From positions 62,001 to 126,000 of the forward strand of contig DASYQS010000019.1 in assembly GCA_036005185.1 (NCBI GenBank): a DNA stretch of 64,000 nt, in the 5' to 3' direction. The notes under the pieces are model-generated. The model ran no database searches. It was not told the origin of the DNA and saw only the letters and a list, made by a program, of their open reading frames with translations. Numbering within the stretch: the first letter of the stretch is position 1; every line of letters begins with the position of its first letter. A program made the position numbers and the translations under genes. The stretch comes from VBAU01 sp036005185. GTDB taxonomy: Bacteria > Bacteroidota > Bacteroidia > Chitinophagales > Chitinophagaceae. Below are positions 1 through 9,256 of the stretch, in pieces.

Positions 1-1053
1 CATTTCCTCATCAGCACTGACAATTATGTAATAAAGGTCTTGCGGACGTAGTGTTTGTACAGATTGAAAGCGAGCAGCATCCGTCGAGCTATGCAGATCA
101 TTAATTTTTGTTACGTAAAAGTCGAGTGATTTCTTCGATAAAGCATTCATCAAGGCAGTTTCAAAATCTGAATTGTCGCCCTGTTGTTTTTTTTGTTCAT
201 TGCTCATCGCGGTGTTCACCAGCAATTGAAAATAATCATTTACTTTTTTTCTTTTCTCAAGAACATCATTAATCGTCAATTCATTGTAGGCAATCTGCAC
301 CGTAAACGGCGCCAGTTCGGAAGCGAGGCTGTTTGATGAAAAAGCAACCAGCTGCTGAACGTAAATATTTTTTTGATTGCGAATACTATTGGCAACAGCG
401 TTATTATTTTTTTGCAGGTAGGATAGTAATTGTTCGGGATAATTTTTAGCCATAAAAACTATCAGTGAATCAGTATAATAAAATCCCGGCTTGCTCTCCA
501 AAAAAGAAAAAATATATTCCGGTGTTTCCACAACCCTTTTGTAAGCGCTGATGTCAGTCATTTGTTTTTTTTCATCAAACTCCCAAAAGGCATTGGCCAA
601 TAATTGGCCGTTACGCCAATTCAGGTTTTTGAAATCTTTCTCTATGGCTTCATTATTTTTTCTGTCTAAAAGATCATTTAGCGTTTGTTTATAAGCTTTA
701 AGAATTTCTGGAATATTCAATTGGTTGATTTTATCCTCTTTCAACTGTTGTTGCAGTTCCTTCATAAAATAGGATAGGCTCCGAATGGCTTTAATTCTTT
801 TATCTCGGGGAGCAGTTGCAAGAAATTGAAGATTGTTCTGAAGGCTGTTAACATCGTTCACCGCAAACCTTTGCAGACTTTTTTTAATATTTGGGTTAAT
901 AGAAGCTGTCATTAAAAAATCTTTGAAAACTTTTTGTTCTTCATCTACCATCTGCCTCGCTGCTTTTATATCATTTGCAGATGATTGACCTATGCTTTGA
1001 ATAGAAAGAAAAGAATATAAAAGCAAGATTAAAAACTGTGGAATCGCCTTCAT
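1..1053 (-). CDS. Secreted protein of unknown function, 3' end outside window
   Basis: An open frame runs from the ATG at 1053 down to base 1 with no stop, giving the first 351 residues of a longer protein. It starts MKAIPQFLILLLYSFLSIQS, a typical signal peptide, so export is likely. The rest is mostly helical and charged, rich in Lys, Asn, Gln and Leu, with no Cys cluster, membrane segment or catalytic motif that I recognise. It lies 68 bases downstream of the flavoenzyme gene on the same strand and could be co-transcribed with it. I do not recognise the family. The reading frame and signal peptide are clear; the function is unknown. Confidence 0.75.
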   Translation of the reverse strand, partial: MKAIPQFLILLLYSFLSIQSIGQSSANDIKAARQMVDEEQKVFKDFLMTASINPNIKKSLQRFAVNDVNSLQNNLQFLATAPRDKRIKAIRSLSYFMKELQQQLKEDKINQLNIPEILKAYKQTLNDLLDRKNNEAIEKDFKNLNWRNGQLLANAFWEFDEKKQMTDISAYKRVVETPEYIFSFLESKPGFYYTDSLIVFMAKNYPEQLLSYLQKNNNAVANSIRNQKNIYVQQLVAFSSNSLASELAPFTVQIAYNELTINDVLEKRKKVNDYFQLLVNTAMSNEQKKQQGDNSDFETALMNALSKKSLDFYVTKINDLHSSTDAARFQSVQTLRPQDLYYIIVSADEEM

Positions 1054-1121
1054 GGGTAAACCTTTTCCGGCTATACTGCATTAAATGTGCCATTAAGGAG
1101 TTATGGAATCAGGAACGGCAA

Positions 1122-2297
1122 TTAGTGACGAGGAAGCGCTGCCTTGAGAAAACGTTTTGCACTTAAAAATTCAATCGGTAGTTCAGTTTTATCCGCTATC
1201 GCCAAGTCGGCAAGTATTTCACCAAAAACAGACGCAAATTTAAATCCATGCCCACTAAAACCACAGGCAATAGCAACTTGGTCTTCATACCCGGGTAGCT
1301 TGTCAATGATAAAATCCTCATCAGGAGAGTTTGCATAAAGGCATATTTTAGAAGAGAGCCATTTTTCAAAGCAACCTGGTAGATATTTGTCGAGCACATA
1401 CTTCAGGTCTTCTTCGTCTTCTTGCATGGTTTCTCTGTTTACGTGATCAGGATCTGTTTCCAAAGCGGGATGATGATGCGCTAACTTTAACCCAATCGGT
1501 CCGCCGAAAGTGGCAACAGGCAATATAGGAAACCCATAATAACAGCCAGGCTTCGTATCGTCAGACATGAGCCAGCAGGGAAAATTTTGTAGCGAAAATT
1601 GCTCCCATTCCTTTGGTTTTATCCAAGCAACAAACTGGCGCGTAATTTTTATTTTGTCCGCAATGCCGGGAATTATTTTCCCCGCCCATGCGCCTGCTGT
1701 TATGACTAGCTTATTGGAACGATAGGTATTTTTATCTGTTGTGACTATAACTCCATTACCATCTTTTTTCCATTCTATCACTTTTTCCTTTACATGAATT
1801 TTAGCGCCTTTTTTAATAGCTTGTTCTGTATAAAGCAAAATTGCTTTTTCAGGAGTTACAAAACCTGCATCGGGTTCTAGCAAAACTTCAAAATCGTTTG
1901 GTATTTTAAATGGTGGAAAACGCTTAGTGGCTGATGATGAAGTAAGGTTTTCTAAAGGAATATTGTATAAAGCAGCGGACTGCTTTATACCTTTTATTAA
2001 CAAATCACTAGGAGAACCAAAATACAGAAGCCCGGTTTGAAAATATAGCTGTGTGTTGGCTTCTGCTTCGAGAGCTTTCCAGTTTTCATAAGCCCTCTCT
2101 AATAAGGGAACATAATTTGAGTTTTCAAAATAAGCCTTGCGAATAATACGGCTTTGACCTGCATGGGCTCCAAACTCGTGTACAATGTCAAACTGTTCAA
2201 GACCTAAAATTTTGTATCCACGTTGAGAAAGATAATAGCAAGCTGAAGAACCCATGGAACCTACTCCAATTACAATTACATCAAATGAATTATTCAT
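1122..2297 (-). CDS. Sarcosine oxidase / N-methyltryptophan oxidase-like flavoenzyme
   Basis: A 391-residue FAD-dependent amine oxidase of the monomeric sarcosine oxidase family, which oxidises N-methyl amino acids to the free amine, formaldehyde and hydrogen peroxide. The N-terminus carries the dinucleotide-binding motif GVGSMGSSA (residues 11-19). Cys319, in the stretch CLYANSPDEDF, sits where the family attaches FAD covalently, and CGFSGHGFK near residues 345-353 is the usual flavin-contacting segment. Lys271 falls in the region of the oxygen-activating lysine. The length matches the family. There is no signal peptide, so it should be cytoplasmic. The neighbours do not reveal the substrate; sarcosine, N-methyltryptophan or another secondary amine are all possible. 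Confidence 0.85.
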   Translation of the reverse strand: MNNSFDVIVIGVGSMGSSACYYLSQRGYKILGLEQFDIVHEFGAHAGQSRIIRKAYFENSNYVPLLERAYENWKALEAEANTQLYFQTGLLYFGSPSDLLIKGIKQSAALYNIPLENLTSSSATKRFPPFKIPNDFEVLLEPDAGFVTPEKAILLYTEQAIKKGAKIHVKEKVIEWKKDGNGVIVTTDKNTYRSNKLVITAGAWAGKIIPGIADKIKITRQFVAWIKPKEWEQFSLQNFPCWLMSDDTKPGCYYGFPILPVATFGGPIGLKLAHHHPALETDPDHVNRETMQEDEEDLKYVLDKYLPGCFEKWLSSKICLYANSPDEDFIIDKLPGYEDQVAIACGFSGHGFKFASVFGEILADLAIADKTELPIEFLSAKRFLKAALPRH

Positions 2298-2368
2298 ACA
2301 CTATTCTTGCAGGCTTAAAGGTAATTTTAAAATTTTGCCTTATCTGCAAAGAATAATAAGTTACAAGC

Positions 2369-2698
2369 ATGAAAATCATTAATATAGATTGCAATGAAAT
2401 CAGTGACTGGGATTCATTCCATAAATATTTTAAAAAACTATTTGGCTTTCCTGATTTTTATGGGCCAAATATGAATGCATGGATTGATTGCCTTACTTAT
2501 CTGGATGAAGAGGATGGCATGTCGAAAATTAAAATTGAAGAAAGCACTACTCTAACTTTACAATTAGAAAACGCTGAATCATTTAAAAAAAGATGCCCTG
2601 AGATTTTCGAAGCCTTGATTGAGTGTTCGGCTTTTGTTAACTACAGGAGAATTGAAATGGGAGATGATCCTGTACTCTTGTTATCGTTTCATGTATGA
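2369..2698 (+). CDS. Barstar-like ribonuclease inhibitor
   Basis: A 109-residue protein resembling barstar, the intracellular inhibitor of barnase-type ribonucleases. The segment FYGPNMNAWIDCLT aligns with the barnase-contact helix of barstar (YYGENLDALWDCLT). The key Asp39 is kept, while Asp35 is Asn and Trp38 is Ile. The N-terminal strand and spacing also fit. No barnase-like or other RNase toxin gene lies next to it: the flanks are a divergent flavoenzyme and a convergent helicase. It may be an orphan immunity gene or a regulator of an unlinked nuclease. The family call is good; the partner is unknown. Confidence 0.75.
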   Translation: MKIINIDCNEISDWDSFHKYFKKLFGFPDFYGPNMNAWIDCLTYLDEEDGMSKIKIEESTTLTLQLENAESFKKRCPEIFEALIECSAFVNYRRIEMGDDPVLLLSFHV

Positions 2699-2729
2699 TT
2701 CTTTTCTATTCCCACTATAAAATCATGAG

Positions 2730-5075
2730 CTATTCAATTATTCTCAACTTTGCATAATTCAGCATGATTTTCTTTTCTCCGTTATGTTCAAACTTTACTG
2801 TTGCAATGGGGTTATGTGCAGCACCTTCCAGCTTCATCACTTCACCAAAACCAAATTTCTGGTGCTCCACTCTCTGACCCACTTGTAAATTAGTTGTATC
2901 ACTTGCCTTGAAATCCGGCGAAGGAATATGTTCTTTTGTTTGAGACTTAATGTTCGAAGTTAAATAAGATGGTTTTTGTTTTTCATCAGATTTCGGACGT
3001 CGGAGATCAGCCATCGAATTCTCAAAGCCCCGATTCATTCTTTCAAAAGCTGATTGACTTGACCAACTATCGAATGGTCCTCCCTGATTTCTTACGCCGC
3101 CACCAGCAAAACTTCTGTCTAAATATTCATTGGGTATTTCATTAATAAAACGGCTAGGCTCATTTTGCACCAGTTGTCCAAACTTATATCTTGTATTTGC
3201 ATAAGTGATCCAAAGTTTATGCTTGGCTCTAGTGATCACCACGTAAAATAATCTTCGTTCCTCTTCCAGTTCTTCTCTGGTATTAATGCTCATGGCATTG
3301 GGAAAAAGCATCTCCTCTAAACCGCAGGCAAATACACAACCAAATTCCAAGCCTTTTGCAGAATGTATTGTCATCACTTTCACAGTATCGGCATTCTCAT
3401 CTTTTTCATCTTCATTTGTGAGTAAGGTAATTTGCTGCAGGTAAGCGCCCAAGCTTTTATTACCTACTTCTCCTTCTTCATTGCTGGGCGTTTCTGTAAA
3501 CTCCTTTATAGAATTTAGTAACTCCTGAATATTTTCATATCGTTGTATAGCATCATCACCCTCCTGTCTGCGGTCAAACAAATCTTTTATTAAACCAGAT
3601 TGTTTGCCCACCGTGAAAGCAATATCATAAGCATTTCTTTTGGGTAATTCGCTCTGGAACATTTTGATCATGGTTACAAAACTTTCAATCGATTCAAGCG
3701 TTCCTGCTCTATAACCAAACTTCGGTGCATTCACTAGCACATCCCACATGCTAATATCGTTTTCATTGGCAAACAGCACCGCTTTATCAATGCTTGTTTT
3801 ACCAATTCCTCGTACCGGATAATTGATAATGCGTTTCAAACTCTCTTCGTCTTTTGGATTTACAATCACACGTAAATAAGCTAACAGGTCTTTAACTTCT
3901 TTCCGCTGATAGAAGCTTATGCCTCCATACATGGTATAAGGAATGCCCATACGGCGCAGACTTTCTTCAAAAGCACGGCTCTGTGCATTCGTGCGGTAAA
4001 GAATCGCAAAATCCTTATTGTGATAATGATTGCGCAGTTTTTGTTCTTGTATGGTATCAGCCACAAATTTTCCCTCCTCGTTATCGGTCATGGTACGCAC
4101 CAGCTTTATTTTTTCGCCGGCCGCATTTTGCGTCCACAATATTTTTGGTATTTGACCCTTATTGTTTTTAATGACTTCATTAGCGATATTCAATATGCTT
4201 TGTGTGCTGCGATAGTTTTGCTCCAGCTTTACCACTTTTACATCCTCATAATCTTTTTGGAACTGCAGAATATTTTGGATAGTTGCACCTCGAAAGCTGT
4301 AAATGCTTTGCGCATCATCACCCACCACGCAAACATTTTCATGCTGTGCACCCAATAATTTAATGATGGAATATTGGGCGGGGTTTGTATCCTGGTACTC
4401 ATCGATCAGAATGTATTGAAATTTGCGTTGATATTTGCTCAGTGCCTCAGGGATCTTTGTGAGCAATTCATAAAATTTCAATAGCAGATCATCAAAGTCC
4501 ATGGCGCCATTTTTGAAACAGCGTTTTACATAAGCGGAAAAAATTTGTGAAATAGCGGGGCGATTAGCTCTCATATCTTCTTGCTGAATGTAATAATCCC
4601 TAGCATATTCTTCTGGTCCTACCAATGAGTTTTTAGCTGATGAAATACGATTATAAACTGTTGAAGGCTTATAGTGCTTGTCGTCAAGATTCAATTCATG
4701 GATGACGGTTTTTACGACCGCTTTTGCATCATCGGTATCATAAATAGTAAAATTGTTGGGGTAGCCAAGCTTATCAGCTTCAATGCGAAGTATTCTTGCG
4801 AATACGGAGTGAAAAGTGCCGATATACAAATTGCGGGCCTCGTTATTTCCCAAAATCTTTTCCACCCTTTCCTTCATTTCTTTCGCAGCCTTATTGGTGA
4901 AAGTAAGAGCCAGTATATGAAAGGAATCCACACCATTTGCCATCAGGTGAGCAATGCGCGTAGTGAGAACTTTGGTTTTTCCGCTGCCGGCGCCCGCTAC
5001 GATCATCAAAGGACCATTTATATGGAGTACGGCCTCACGCTGTTGTTCATTTAAACCCGCTAGGTAATCAATCAT
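2730..5075 (-). CDS. pcrA: UvrD/PcrA-type ATP-dependent DNA helicase
   Basis: A 781-residue superfamily 1A 3'-5' DNA helicase for nucleotide excision repair, mismatch repair and removal of proteins from DNA. Visible motifs in order: Q motif LNEQQREAV (8-16), Walker A GAGSGKT (28-34), LTFTNKAAKEM (motif Ia), IDEYQDTN (Walker B), GDDAQSIYSFRGA (III), EQNYRST (IV), TIHSAKGLEF (V) and EERRLFYVVITRAK (VI). The C-terminus, VGQRVEHQKFGFGEV, is the small Tudor-like module that in PcrA contacts RNA polymerase. The length is typical. It is transcribed alone, convergent with the barstar-like gene. PcrA and UvrD cannot be told apart here. Confidence 0.95.
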   Translation of the reverse strand: MIDYLAGLNEQQREAVLHINGPLMIVAGAGSGKTKVLTTRIAHLMANGVDSFHILALTFTNKAAKEMKERVEKILGNNEARNLYIGTFHSVFARILRIEADKLGYPNNFTIYDTDDAKAVVKTVIHELNLDDKHYKPSTVYNRISSAKNSLVGPEEYARDYYIQQEDMRANRPAISQIFSAYVKRCFKNGAMDFDDLLLKFYELLTKIPEALSKYQRKFQYILIDEYQDTNPAQYSIIKLLGAQHENVCVVGDDAQSIYSFRGATIQNILQFQKDYEDVKVVKLEQNYRSTQSILNIANEVIKNNKGQIPKILWTQNAAGEKIKLVRTMTDNEEGKFVADTIQEQKLRNHYHNKDFAILYRTNAQSRAFEESLRRMGIPYTMYGGISFYQRKEVKDLLAYLRVIVNPKDEESLKRIINYPVRGIGKTSIDKAVLFANENDISMWDVLVNAPKFGYRAGTLESIESFVTMIKMFQSELPKRNAYDIAFTVGKQSGLIKDLFDRRQEGDDAIQRYENIQELLNSIKEFTETPSNEEGEVGNKSLGAYLQQITLLTNEDEKDENADTVKVMTIHSAKGLEFGCVFACGLEEMLFPNAMSINTREELEEERRLFYVVITRAKHKLWITYANTRYKFGQLVQNEPSRFINEIPNEYLDRSFAGGGVRNQGGPFDSWSSQSAFERMNRGFENSMADLRRPKSDEKQKPSYLTSNIKSQTKEHIPSPDFKASDTTNLQVGQRVEHQKFGFGEVMKLEGAAHNPIATVKFEHNGEKKIMLNYAKLRIIE

Positions 5076-5241
5076 GGGTGCAATTTACATTCTTAGCCCG
5101 TCATGCAGAAGATCTTTCGCCCACATTAAAATTGGCAAGCCGCCCTTCACATTATGAAATTTTGTAAAAATTTTTTCCTTAGTTTTATTTACTTACTTGC
5201 TCTACTAACTTGTTCTTTATAATACTCAAAAAATATCAGCT

Positions 5242-8200
5242 ATGAAAAAATTGATTGCTTGTTTTATCGGCTGCATTATTTCGACTTTTTTATCCGCACA
5301 AATTGATGCAGGGTTGTTTCGCTATCCCGACGTTTCACAATCACAGATCGTTTTTACCTATGCTAATGATCTTTGGGTGATGCCAAAAGAAGGGGGTACT
5401 GCAGTTAAACTCAGCTCGCCGGCAGGAGTGGAAGTTTTCCCTAAGTTTTCCCCCGATGGTAAAAACATTGCTTTCACCGGGAATTATGACGGCAATAATG
5501 ATGTATATGTTATTCCTGTTACAGGTGGTGTGCCTGTGCGTTTAACATCGCATGGTTACACCGACCGTGTGATCGATTGGACCAATGATAGTAAGCGTGT
5601 GCTTTTTGCCTCTTCACGTGAAAGCGGAAAAGCAAGATTCAACCAGTTTTATACCATATCTGCATCAGGCGGCACCGATGAAAAACTTCCGCTGGCTTAT
5701 GCGGAATATGGTTCTTATTCTCCCGATGGGAAACAGATTGCAGTTACATTTCGTACGCAGGTAGGCCGTAATTGGAAACGCTATCGCGGTGGGTGGAAAG
5801 CCGATATTCATATTTTTAATTTACAAACTCAAGCTTCGCAAAGTCTTTCTAATCCTGAGGATGCAGGCAGTGAGTTCCCGATGTGGCATGGCAACAGCAT
5901 CTATTTTTTATCTGATCGCGGCCCTGAATTAAGAATGAATCTTTGGCGCTATGATATGGGCACAAAAAAATATGAGCAGGTAACAAAGTTTACGGATTAC
6001 GATGTGCATTACCCCTCACTCGGCCCTGATGATATTGTTTTTGAAGCAGCGGGAAAATTATATCTCTTCAATATTTCTTCTCAAAAACAAAAAGAAATAA
6101 AAGTAAATCTGATAACCGACAGAGCCCTTGTAAAACCAAAAATTGAATCGGCAGAAAATCTTGTGCAATATGTAAGCTTCAGCCCCGATGGTAACCGCAT
6201 TTTATTTCAGGCACGAGGCGATGTATTTTCCGTACCAGCAGAAAATGGTTTTGTAAAAGATCTTACCCGCACTTCAGGAAGCGCAGAACGTTACCCCACT
6301 TGGTCACCTGATGGTAAAAGCATTGCTTACTGGTGCGATGCTTCGGGTGAATATGAATTATATGTAATGCAGCCTGATAAAGAAAACTCCGCAAAAAAGC
6401 TTACCAGCTACGGTGCAGGATATCGTTATGCATTACGTTGGTCACCAGACAGCAAAAAGCTTGCATTTGTGGACAAGGCCATGAAAATAAAAATATATGA
6501 CATTGGAAGCGGACAAACAACCGATGTTGATAAAGCACTAAGATGGACGCATGGTAATCTTGCTAATTTTTCATGCAGTTGGTCTCCGGATAGCCGCTGG
6601 CTCGCTTATCACCGCGACATGGAAAATTATCACAACGCTATTTTTATTTATGATTATGCCAATAAAAAAACTCATCAGATTACTGAAGGTTTTTATGAGT
6701 GTTCTGATCCCGTGTTTGATCCTGAAGGAAAATATTTATACCTCTTCACTTCTCAGGCATTTCAACCGCTTTATAGTGATCTTGACAATTCATTTGTTTA
6801 CCCCAATTCAACGCAGTTGGCAACTATCGCTTTGAAAAAGTCGACTCCATCACTGCTTGCTCCAAAGAACGATGCGGTAGCAGTTGCGGAAGAAGGTGAA
6901 CAAAAACCTACGCCAAAGCCGGAAGAAAAGAAAGAGAAAAAAGACTCAATTGCTTTGGAAAAAAAGAATCCTAAAGCGGTTGATATAGATTTTGATGGAT
7001 TGGAGCAAAGGATTGTTATCCTGCCAGTGACTGCAGGTAATTACGGAAATCTTGGGGCTGCTAAAGGAAAGATCATTTACATGAAATATCCAAACACGGG
7101 AAATACTGGTGCAAAGAACATCATTAAATATTATGACATCGATAAAAGAGAAGAGAAAACTATTTTGGAAGATGCGAATTATTTCATTCTATCAGAGAAT
7201 AAGCAGAAGCTGCTTGCAGCACGCAGTAATACCTATGCTGTGCTTAAACCTGAGGAAGGACAGAAATTTGAAAAGACACTTCGCATCAATGAAATGCAGA
7301 TGAATGTTGACCCTGTGCAGGAGTGGAAACAAATATTTATGGATGCATGGCGTTTTGAACGCGATTATTTTTATGATGCAAAAATGCATGGTGTTGATTG
7401 GGAAGAAGTAAAGAAACGCTATTTAAAAATGCTTAATGATGCACTCACTCGTGAGGAAGCCGATTTTATTGTGGGTGAAATGATAGGTGAGCTGAATGCT
7501 TCACACACGTATCATGGTGGTGGTGACATGGAAAAAACAAAAACACAAAATGTAGGTTATCTCGGTGTTGACTGGCAGCCCGATGGGGACTATTATAAAA
7601 TAAAAAAGATATTGCGCGGAGCAGCCTGGGATGCAGAAGTACGTTCACCTTTTGACATGTCGGGGGTGGATATTAAGGAGGGTGATTATATACTTGCAGT
7701 AAATGGAGTACCACTTACTACGGCCAATGAACCATATATGGCTTTTCAAGGGCTTTCCAACAAAACCATTGAGATCACATACAATTCCTCAGCTTCGTGG
7801 ACTGGTGCAAAAACAGCCATCATAAAAACGCTGGCGGATGAATATCGTCTGCGCAATCTTGCTTGGATCGAAAGCATGCGTAAAAAAGTAGAAGAAGAAA
7901 CTAATGGTGATGTAGGATATATTTATGTGCCCAGTACTGGTATTGATGGACAGAATGAATTGATCCGCCAGTTCAATGCACAATGGGATAAAAAAGCATT
8001 GATCATTGATGAACGGTTTAATGATGGAGGACAAATTCCTGATCGTTTTATTGAAATGCTGAACCGTGATCCGCTTGCATTTTGGGCAGTTCGTGATGGT
8101 GAAACTTGGCCTTGGCCTCCTTTTGCTCATTTTGGTCCTAAGGTCATGCTCATCAATGGATGGAGTGGTTCAGGCGGTGATGCATTTCCGGATTATTTTA

Positions 8201-8511
8201 GAAGAAAAGGTTTAGGCCCTTTGATCGGTGCAAGAACTTGGGGAGGGTTAATTGGGATCAGTGGCGTGCCTGGGTTGATTGATGGCGGCGGTGTAACCGT
8301 ACCCACATTCCGGATGTACAATCCCGATGGCACTTGGTTTAGAGAAGGACATGGTGTTGACCCTGATATTGCAGTGCCAGAAGACTTGAGTGCAATGGCA
8401 AAGGGGATTGACCCGCAACTGGAACGGGCAATAACAGAAACAAAAACTTTATTAAAAACGAAAGAGTATAAACGCCCGCCAGTGCCTGGGACAGAGAAAA
8501 GAGCGTATTGA
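5242..8511 (+). CDS. Exported tricorn-protease-like S41 peptidase
   Basis: A 1,089-residue protein with the architecture of tricorn protease. It has a signal peptide (MKKLIACFIGCIISTFLSAQ), then TolB/PD40-type beta-propeller repeats with many SPDGK/SPDSK turns to about residue 530. A Pro/Glu/Lys-rich linker (about 545-580), a C1-type domain, a PDZ domain (about 760-850) and an S41 peptidase domain follow. Ser754-His755 (ASHTYHGG) match the Ser-His pair of archaeal tricorn. The nucleophile should lie in WSGSGGDAF (974-982), and Glu1035 in REGHGVDPD is a plausible third member. Archaeal tricorn is cytosolic and trims proteasome products; this copy is exported, so it probably degrades peptides in the periplasm or at the cell surface. 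Confidence 0.88.
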   Translation: MKKLIACFIGCIISTFLSAQIDAGLFRYPDVSQSQIVFTYANDLWVMPKEGGTAVKLSSPAGVEVFPKFSPDGKNIAFTGNYDGNNDVYVIPVTGGVPVRLTSHGYTDRVIDWTNDSKRVLFASSRESGKARFNQFYTISASGGTDEKLPLAYAEYGSYSPDGKQIAVTFRTQVGRNWKRYRGGWKADIHIFNLQTQASQSLSNPEDAGSEFPMWHGNSIYFLSDRGPELRMNLWRYDMGTKKYEQVTKFTDYDVHYPSLGPDDIVFEAAGKLYLFNISSQKQKEIKVNLITDRALVKPKIESAENLVQYVSFSPDGNRILFQARGDVFSVPAENGFVKDLTRTSGSAERYPTWSPDGKSIAYWCDASGEYELYVMQPDKENSAKKLTSYGAGYRYALRWSPDSKKLAFVDKAMKIKIYDIGSGQTTDVDKALRWTHGNLANFSCSWSPDSRWLAYHRDMENYHNAIFIYDYANKKTHQITEGFYECSDPVFDPEGKYLYLFTSQAFQPLYSDLDNSFVYPNSTQLATIALKKSTPSLLAPKNDAVAVAEEGEQKPTPKPEEKKEKKDSIALEKKNPKAVDIDFDGLEQRIVILPVTAGNYGNLGAAKGKIIYMKYPNTGNTGAKNIIKYYDIDKREEKTILEDANYFILSENKQKLLAARSNTYAVLKPEEGQKFEKTLRINEMQMNVDPVQEWKQIFMDAWRFERDYFYDAKMHGVDWEEVKKRYLKMLNDALTREEADFIVGEMIGELNASHTYHGGGDMEKTKTQNVGYLGVDWQPDGDYYKIKKILRGAAWDAEVRSPFDMSGVDIKEGDYILAVNGVPLTTANEPYMAFQGLSNKTIEITYNSSASWTGAKTAIIKTLADEYRLRNLAWIESMRKKVEEETNGDVGYIYVPSTGIDGQNELIRQFNAQWDKKALIIDERFNDGGQIPDRFIEMLNRDPLAFWAVRDGETWPWPPFAHFGPKVMLINGWSGSGGDAFPDYFRRKGLGPLIGARTWGGLIGISGVPGLIDGGGVTVPTFRMYNPDGTWFREGHGVDPDIAVPEDLSAMAKGIDPQLERAITETKTLLKTKEYKRPPVPGTEKRAY

Positions 8512-8529
8512 TTTTATAAACATAATTGT

Positions 8530-8563
8530 AAAGGCGCAACAGTCTGTTGCGCCTTTTATTTTT
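8530..8563 (+). terminator. Rho-independent terminator after the tricorn-like gene
   Basis: A perfect 12-bp stem (8530-8541 with 8545-8556, loop GTC) is followed by TTATTTTTC. It starts 18 bases after the protease stop codon. The A residues on its left side mean it may also serve the convergent ferritin-like gene. Confidence 0.85.
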
Positions 8564-8578
8564 CTTGGCTATTATCCA

Positions 8579-8893
8579 TCAATCCACTTTTTCTTCTCCC
8601 TCTTCACCTAATTCAACGATATCTCCATCTTTAAACAAAATACTTTGTAAAACGATCTTCCACTTTTCCTTTTTGCGCAGTAAAAATTCCAAGTCCATAC
8701 CAAAATGTTTGAATTCTTCCATTTGTGCATTTTGCATAATGGCTCTTGCGTGTTTGTCTTTTTCAATAGAGATCCTTTGCTCATACCAGTTAATCGCTTC
8801 TGCTTCTTCAATCAGAGAAGCTATCATGCGGGCGAAGGTTCTTACATCCTGGCTCAATTCCTTTGGAGGTTCATGATATTGTTTAAATCCCAT
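8579..8893 (-). CDS. Encapsulated-ferritin-like (EncFtn) iron-binding protein
   Basis: A 104-residue, two-helix protein that lines up well with EncFtn of Rhodospirillum rubrum, a half-ferritin that dimerises to build a ferroxidase centre. The EncFtn ligands Glu32, Glu62 and His65 correspond to Glu30, Glu60 and His63 here, and the metal-entry Glu31 and Glu34 to Glu29 and Glu32. Trp36-Tyr37 in EAINWYEQR are also conserved. I chose the ATG at 8893 because the homology begins there; an upstream ATG at 8947 would add 18 hydrophobic residues. The C-terminus (GDIVELGEEGEEKVD) shows no encapsulin cargo-loading peptide, and no shell gene is present. It probably acts in the cytoplasm in iron oxidation or storage. 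Confidence 0.8.
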   Translation of the reverse strand: MGFKQYHEPPKELSQDVRTFARMIASLIEEAEAINWYEQRISIEKDKHARAIMQNAQMEEFKHFGMDLEFLLRKKEKWKIVLQSILFKDGDIVELGEEGEEKVD

Positions 8894-8980
8894 AGTGATT
8901 AATTTAAGAATGAGCTGTTGCAAGAATATTACCAAAAAAATTTGCATTCATTATCTTTCAGTTCATTTAAAAAAATATTT

Positions 8981-9235
8981 ATGGCGAGAATCAAGCTTGA
9001 TCTGCATGATGTGTACAATAACAGTAAGGCGATTGATAAAGCCCTCAATGATGTCTTTGAGGAAGCCATTGAAAAAAGGATCCGCGAAGTGGAAATTATT
9101 CCCGGTAAAGGCAGCGGTCAGCTGCGCAAAAAAGTGGAAAGATTTTTACAGCAGCCGCATATTAAACCACTTTATCACCGCATTGAAAATGACAGCAAGA
9201 ATTTTGGGAGACTGTTTGTTTATTTTAAATTTTGA
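8981..9235 (+). CDS. Small stand-alone Smr-domain protein
   Basis: An 84-residue protein that is almost entirely an Smr domain, the nuclease-associated fold found at the C-terminus of MutS2. It shows the LDLH motif near the start (residues 5-8) and IIPGKGSGQLRKKV in the middle, where the family usually has HGKG; the His is Pro here. The ATG at 8981 is preceded by a TATCTTTC promoter-like box at 8952-8959 and starts exactly at the domain. Longer frames upstream are not supported by homology. It diverges from the ferritin-like gene with 87 bases between the starts and converges on serS. Nucleic-acid binding or cleavage is likely; the target is unknown. Confidence 0.8.
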   Translation: MARIKLDLHDVYNNSKAIDKALNDVFEEAIEKRIREVEIIPGKGSGQLRKKVERFLQQPHIKPLYHRIENDSKNFGRLFVYFKF

Positions 9236-9256
9236 TTCTACATGCTTTCGAATAGA

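Noticed and set aside
1122..2297. Functional link between the sarcosine oxidase-like gene and gcvH through glycine metabolism
   Set aside because: The genes are more than 12 kb apart with no shared regulation visible, and the oxidase substrate is not known.
4020..4358. 112-codon plus-strand frame opposite the helicase gene
   Set aside because: It overlaps conserved helicase motifs on the other strand and shows no domain pattern.
8579..9235. Encapsulin nanocompartment operon
   Set aside because: Only an EncFtn-like cargo protein is present; the neighbouring frame is an Smr protein, not a shell protein.
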